Assembly (NCBI GenBank): GCA_009778255.1
Contig: WRKD01000109.1
Span: forward strand, 1 to 6,898
Direction of reading: 5' to 3'
DNA: 6,898 bases
Origin: Bacillota bacterium
Lineage (GTDB): Bacteria > Bacillota > Dehalobacteriia > UBA4068
Part shown: positions 6,296 through 6,898 of the stretch, piece after piece
Numbering within the stretch: the first letter of the stretch is position 1
Layout of the letters: each line of letters opens with the position of its first letter
Notes under the pieces: generated by a model
Told to the model about the DNA's origin: nothing
What the model saw: the letters and a program-made list of their open reading frames with translations, nothing else
Database searches by the model: none
Translations under genes and position numbers: made by a program

Positions 6296-6898
6296 TTGCT
6301 AGCTATTATCAACAGTTGCGCCGTTTTCGGTATGCAAGGCTTTCGTCTGGCGGTGGAGGTAGATGTGGGCTCAGGTTTGCCTGCTTTTGATATTGTGGGT
6401 CTGCCCGATACAGCGGTGCGGGAAAGCCGGGAAAGGGTACGTTCGGCGTTAACAAATTCCGGCTTTGATTTTCCTTTACGCCGCATTACCGTTAACCTGG
6501 CGCCAGCGGATATTAAAAAGGAAGGCTCTTTACTGGATCTGCCCATAGCTATTGGCATATTGGCAGCTACCAATCAATTAAGCGCGCGGGAATTATTGAC
6601 CAATAGCGCCGTTATAGGCGAGCTTTCACTGGAAGGGGCAGTTCGTCCGGTTTCCGGCGTATTGCCCATGGCCGATATGCTGGCCCGTCACGAGCAAATT
6701 GATAAACTTTATTTACCAGCCGACAATGCCGAGGAAGCCGCTCTTAGTCAGAATTTACAAGTATTCGGCTTGCAGCATATTACAGAATTGGCGAATATTT
6801 TTTGCGGCAAACCCAGCCCCCCGCCAACCCGCACCGACGTGGCGGCCCTCTTGGCTGCTGCCGCCCAAGAGTATGCCTTAGATATGAGCGAAGTCCGC
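6296..6898 (+). CDS. comM: ComM/YifB-family Mg-chelatase-like AAA+ protein, N-terminal part (3' partial)
   Basis: 201 residues are visible and the frame is still open at the window end. The N-terminus MLAIINSCAVFGMQGFRL matches the YifB/ComM family start. The strongly conserved block FDIVGLPDTAVRESRERVRSA (31-51) follows, then FPLRRITVNLAPADIKKEG (59-77) and LDLPIAIGILAA (80-91), the ChlI-like N-terminal domain. VIGELSLEGAVRPVSG (106-121) is the typical next strand pair. The family is about 500 residues long, so the Walker A/B ATPase core should lie just beyond base 6898. ComM is a hexameric helicase promoting branch migration during integration of transformed DNA; in non-transformable hosts the role is less clear. 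The TTG start is chosen from the Shine-Dalgarno at 6281-6287. ATG 6254 is also in frame and would add 14 residues (MAKIDEKDNEGVVP) not expected in the family. Confidence 0.92.
   Translation, partial: MLAIINSCAVFGMQGFRLAVEVDVGSGLPAFDIVGLPDTAVRESRERVRSALTNSGFDFPLRRITVNLAPADIKKEGSLLDLPIAIGILAATNQLSARELLTNSAVIGELSLEGAVRPVSGVLPMADMLARHEQIDKLYLPADNAEEAALSQNLQVFGLQHITELANIFCGKPSPPPTRTDVAALLAAAAQEYALDMSEVR

Noticed and set aside
6217..6573. Minus-strand 118-codon open frame opposite comM
   Set aside because: It is antisense to the highly conserved ComM N-terminal domain and shows no domain of its own.

Overview
The window looks like an ordinary chromosomal segment of a Bacillota bacterium, possibly of the Negativicutes/Clostridia type. 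The signs are a DnaD-domain protein paired with a DnaI/DnaC-type helicase loader, strong GGAGG-like ribosome binding sites, frequent TTG/GTG starts, moderate GC with AT-rich intergenic DNA, and a lipoprotein signal peptide. Genus or species cannot be given from this sequence alone. There are no RNA genes, CRISPR arrays, insertion sequences or phage genes, and nothing here amounts to a clear new system.

Layout: a plus-strand run fills 1-4818. It begins with the C-terminal part of a metallo-beta-lactamase/beta-CASP RNA-processing-type hydrolase (1-1028, 5' end outside the window). After a 65-bp gap comes a tightly packed set: a DnaD-domain primosome protein (1094-1798), a DnaI/DnaC-like AAA+ helicase loader (1841-2665), a HAD-family phosphatase (2653-3375, overlapping the loader by 13 bp), a nitrilase-superfamily protein (3378-4157, 2-bp gap) and a double-SH3 lipoprotein (4171-4818). 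The spacing and Shine-Dalgarno placement suggest one transcript with translational coupling. A DUF1015 protein (4810-6120, minus) converges on the lipoprotein gene, and the two 3' ends overlap by 9 bp. A 175-bp AT-rich divergent region (6121-6295) separates it from the 5' part of a ComM/YifB-type Mg-chelatase-like AAA+ gene (6296-6898, 3' end outside the window).

How the genes relate: the DnaD-domain and DnaI-like proteins would act together to load the replicative helicase. The HAD, nitrilase-like and SH3 genes probably share their expression but have no evident common pathway. ComM belongs to DNA uptake and recombination. The function of DUF1015 is not established.

The most interesting observation is the nitrilase-like protein. 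It keeps the catalytic cysteine and the fold motifs, but has Lys where the catalytic Glu should be and Thr where the catalytic Lys should be, so it may be a pseudoenzyme. Secondary points are an 11-bp direct repeat over the predicted DUF1015 promoter, a similar GTATTA-N8-GTATTA arrangement upstream of the DnaD gene, the convergent 3' overlap, and overlapping mini-ORFs upstream of comM. Several starts were moved downstream of the longest reading frame, because the longest version would place the start on or against its own Shine-Dalgarno sequence.
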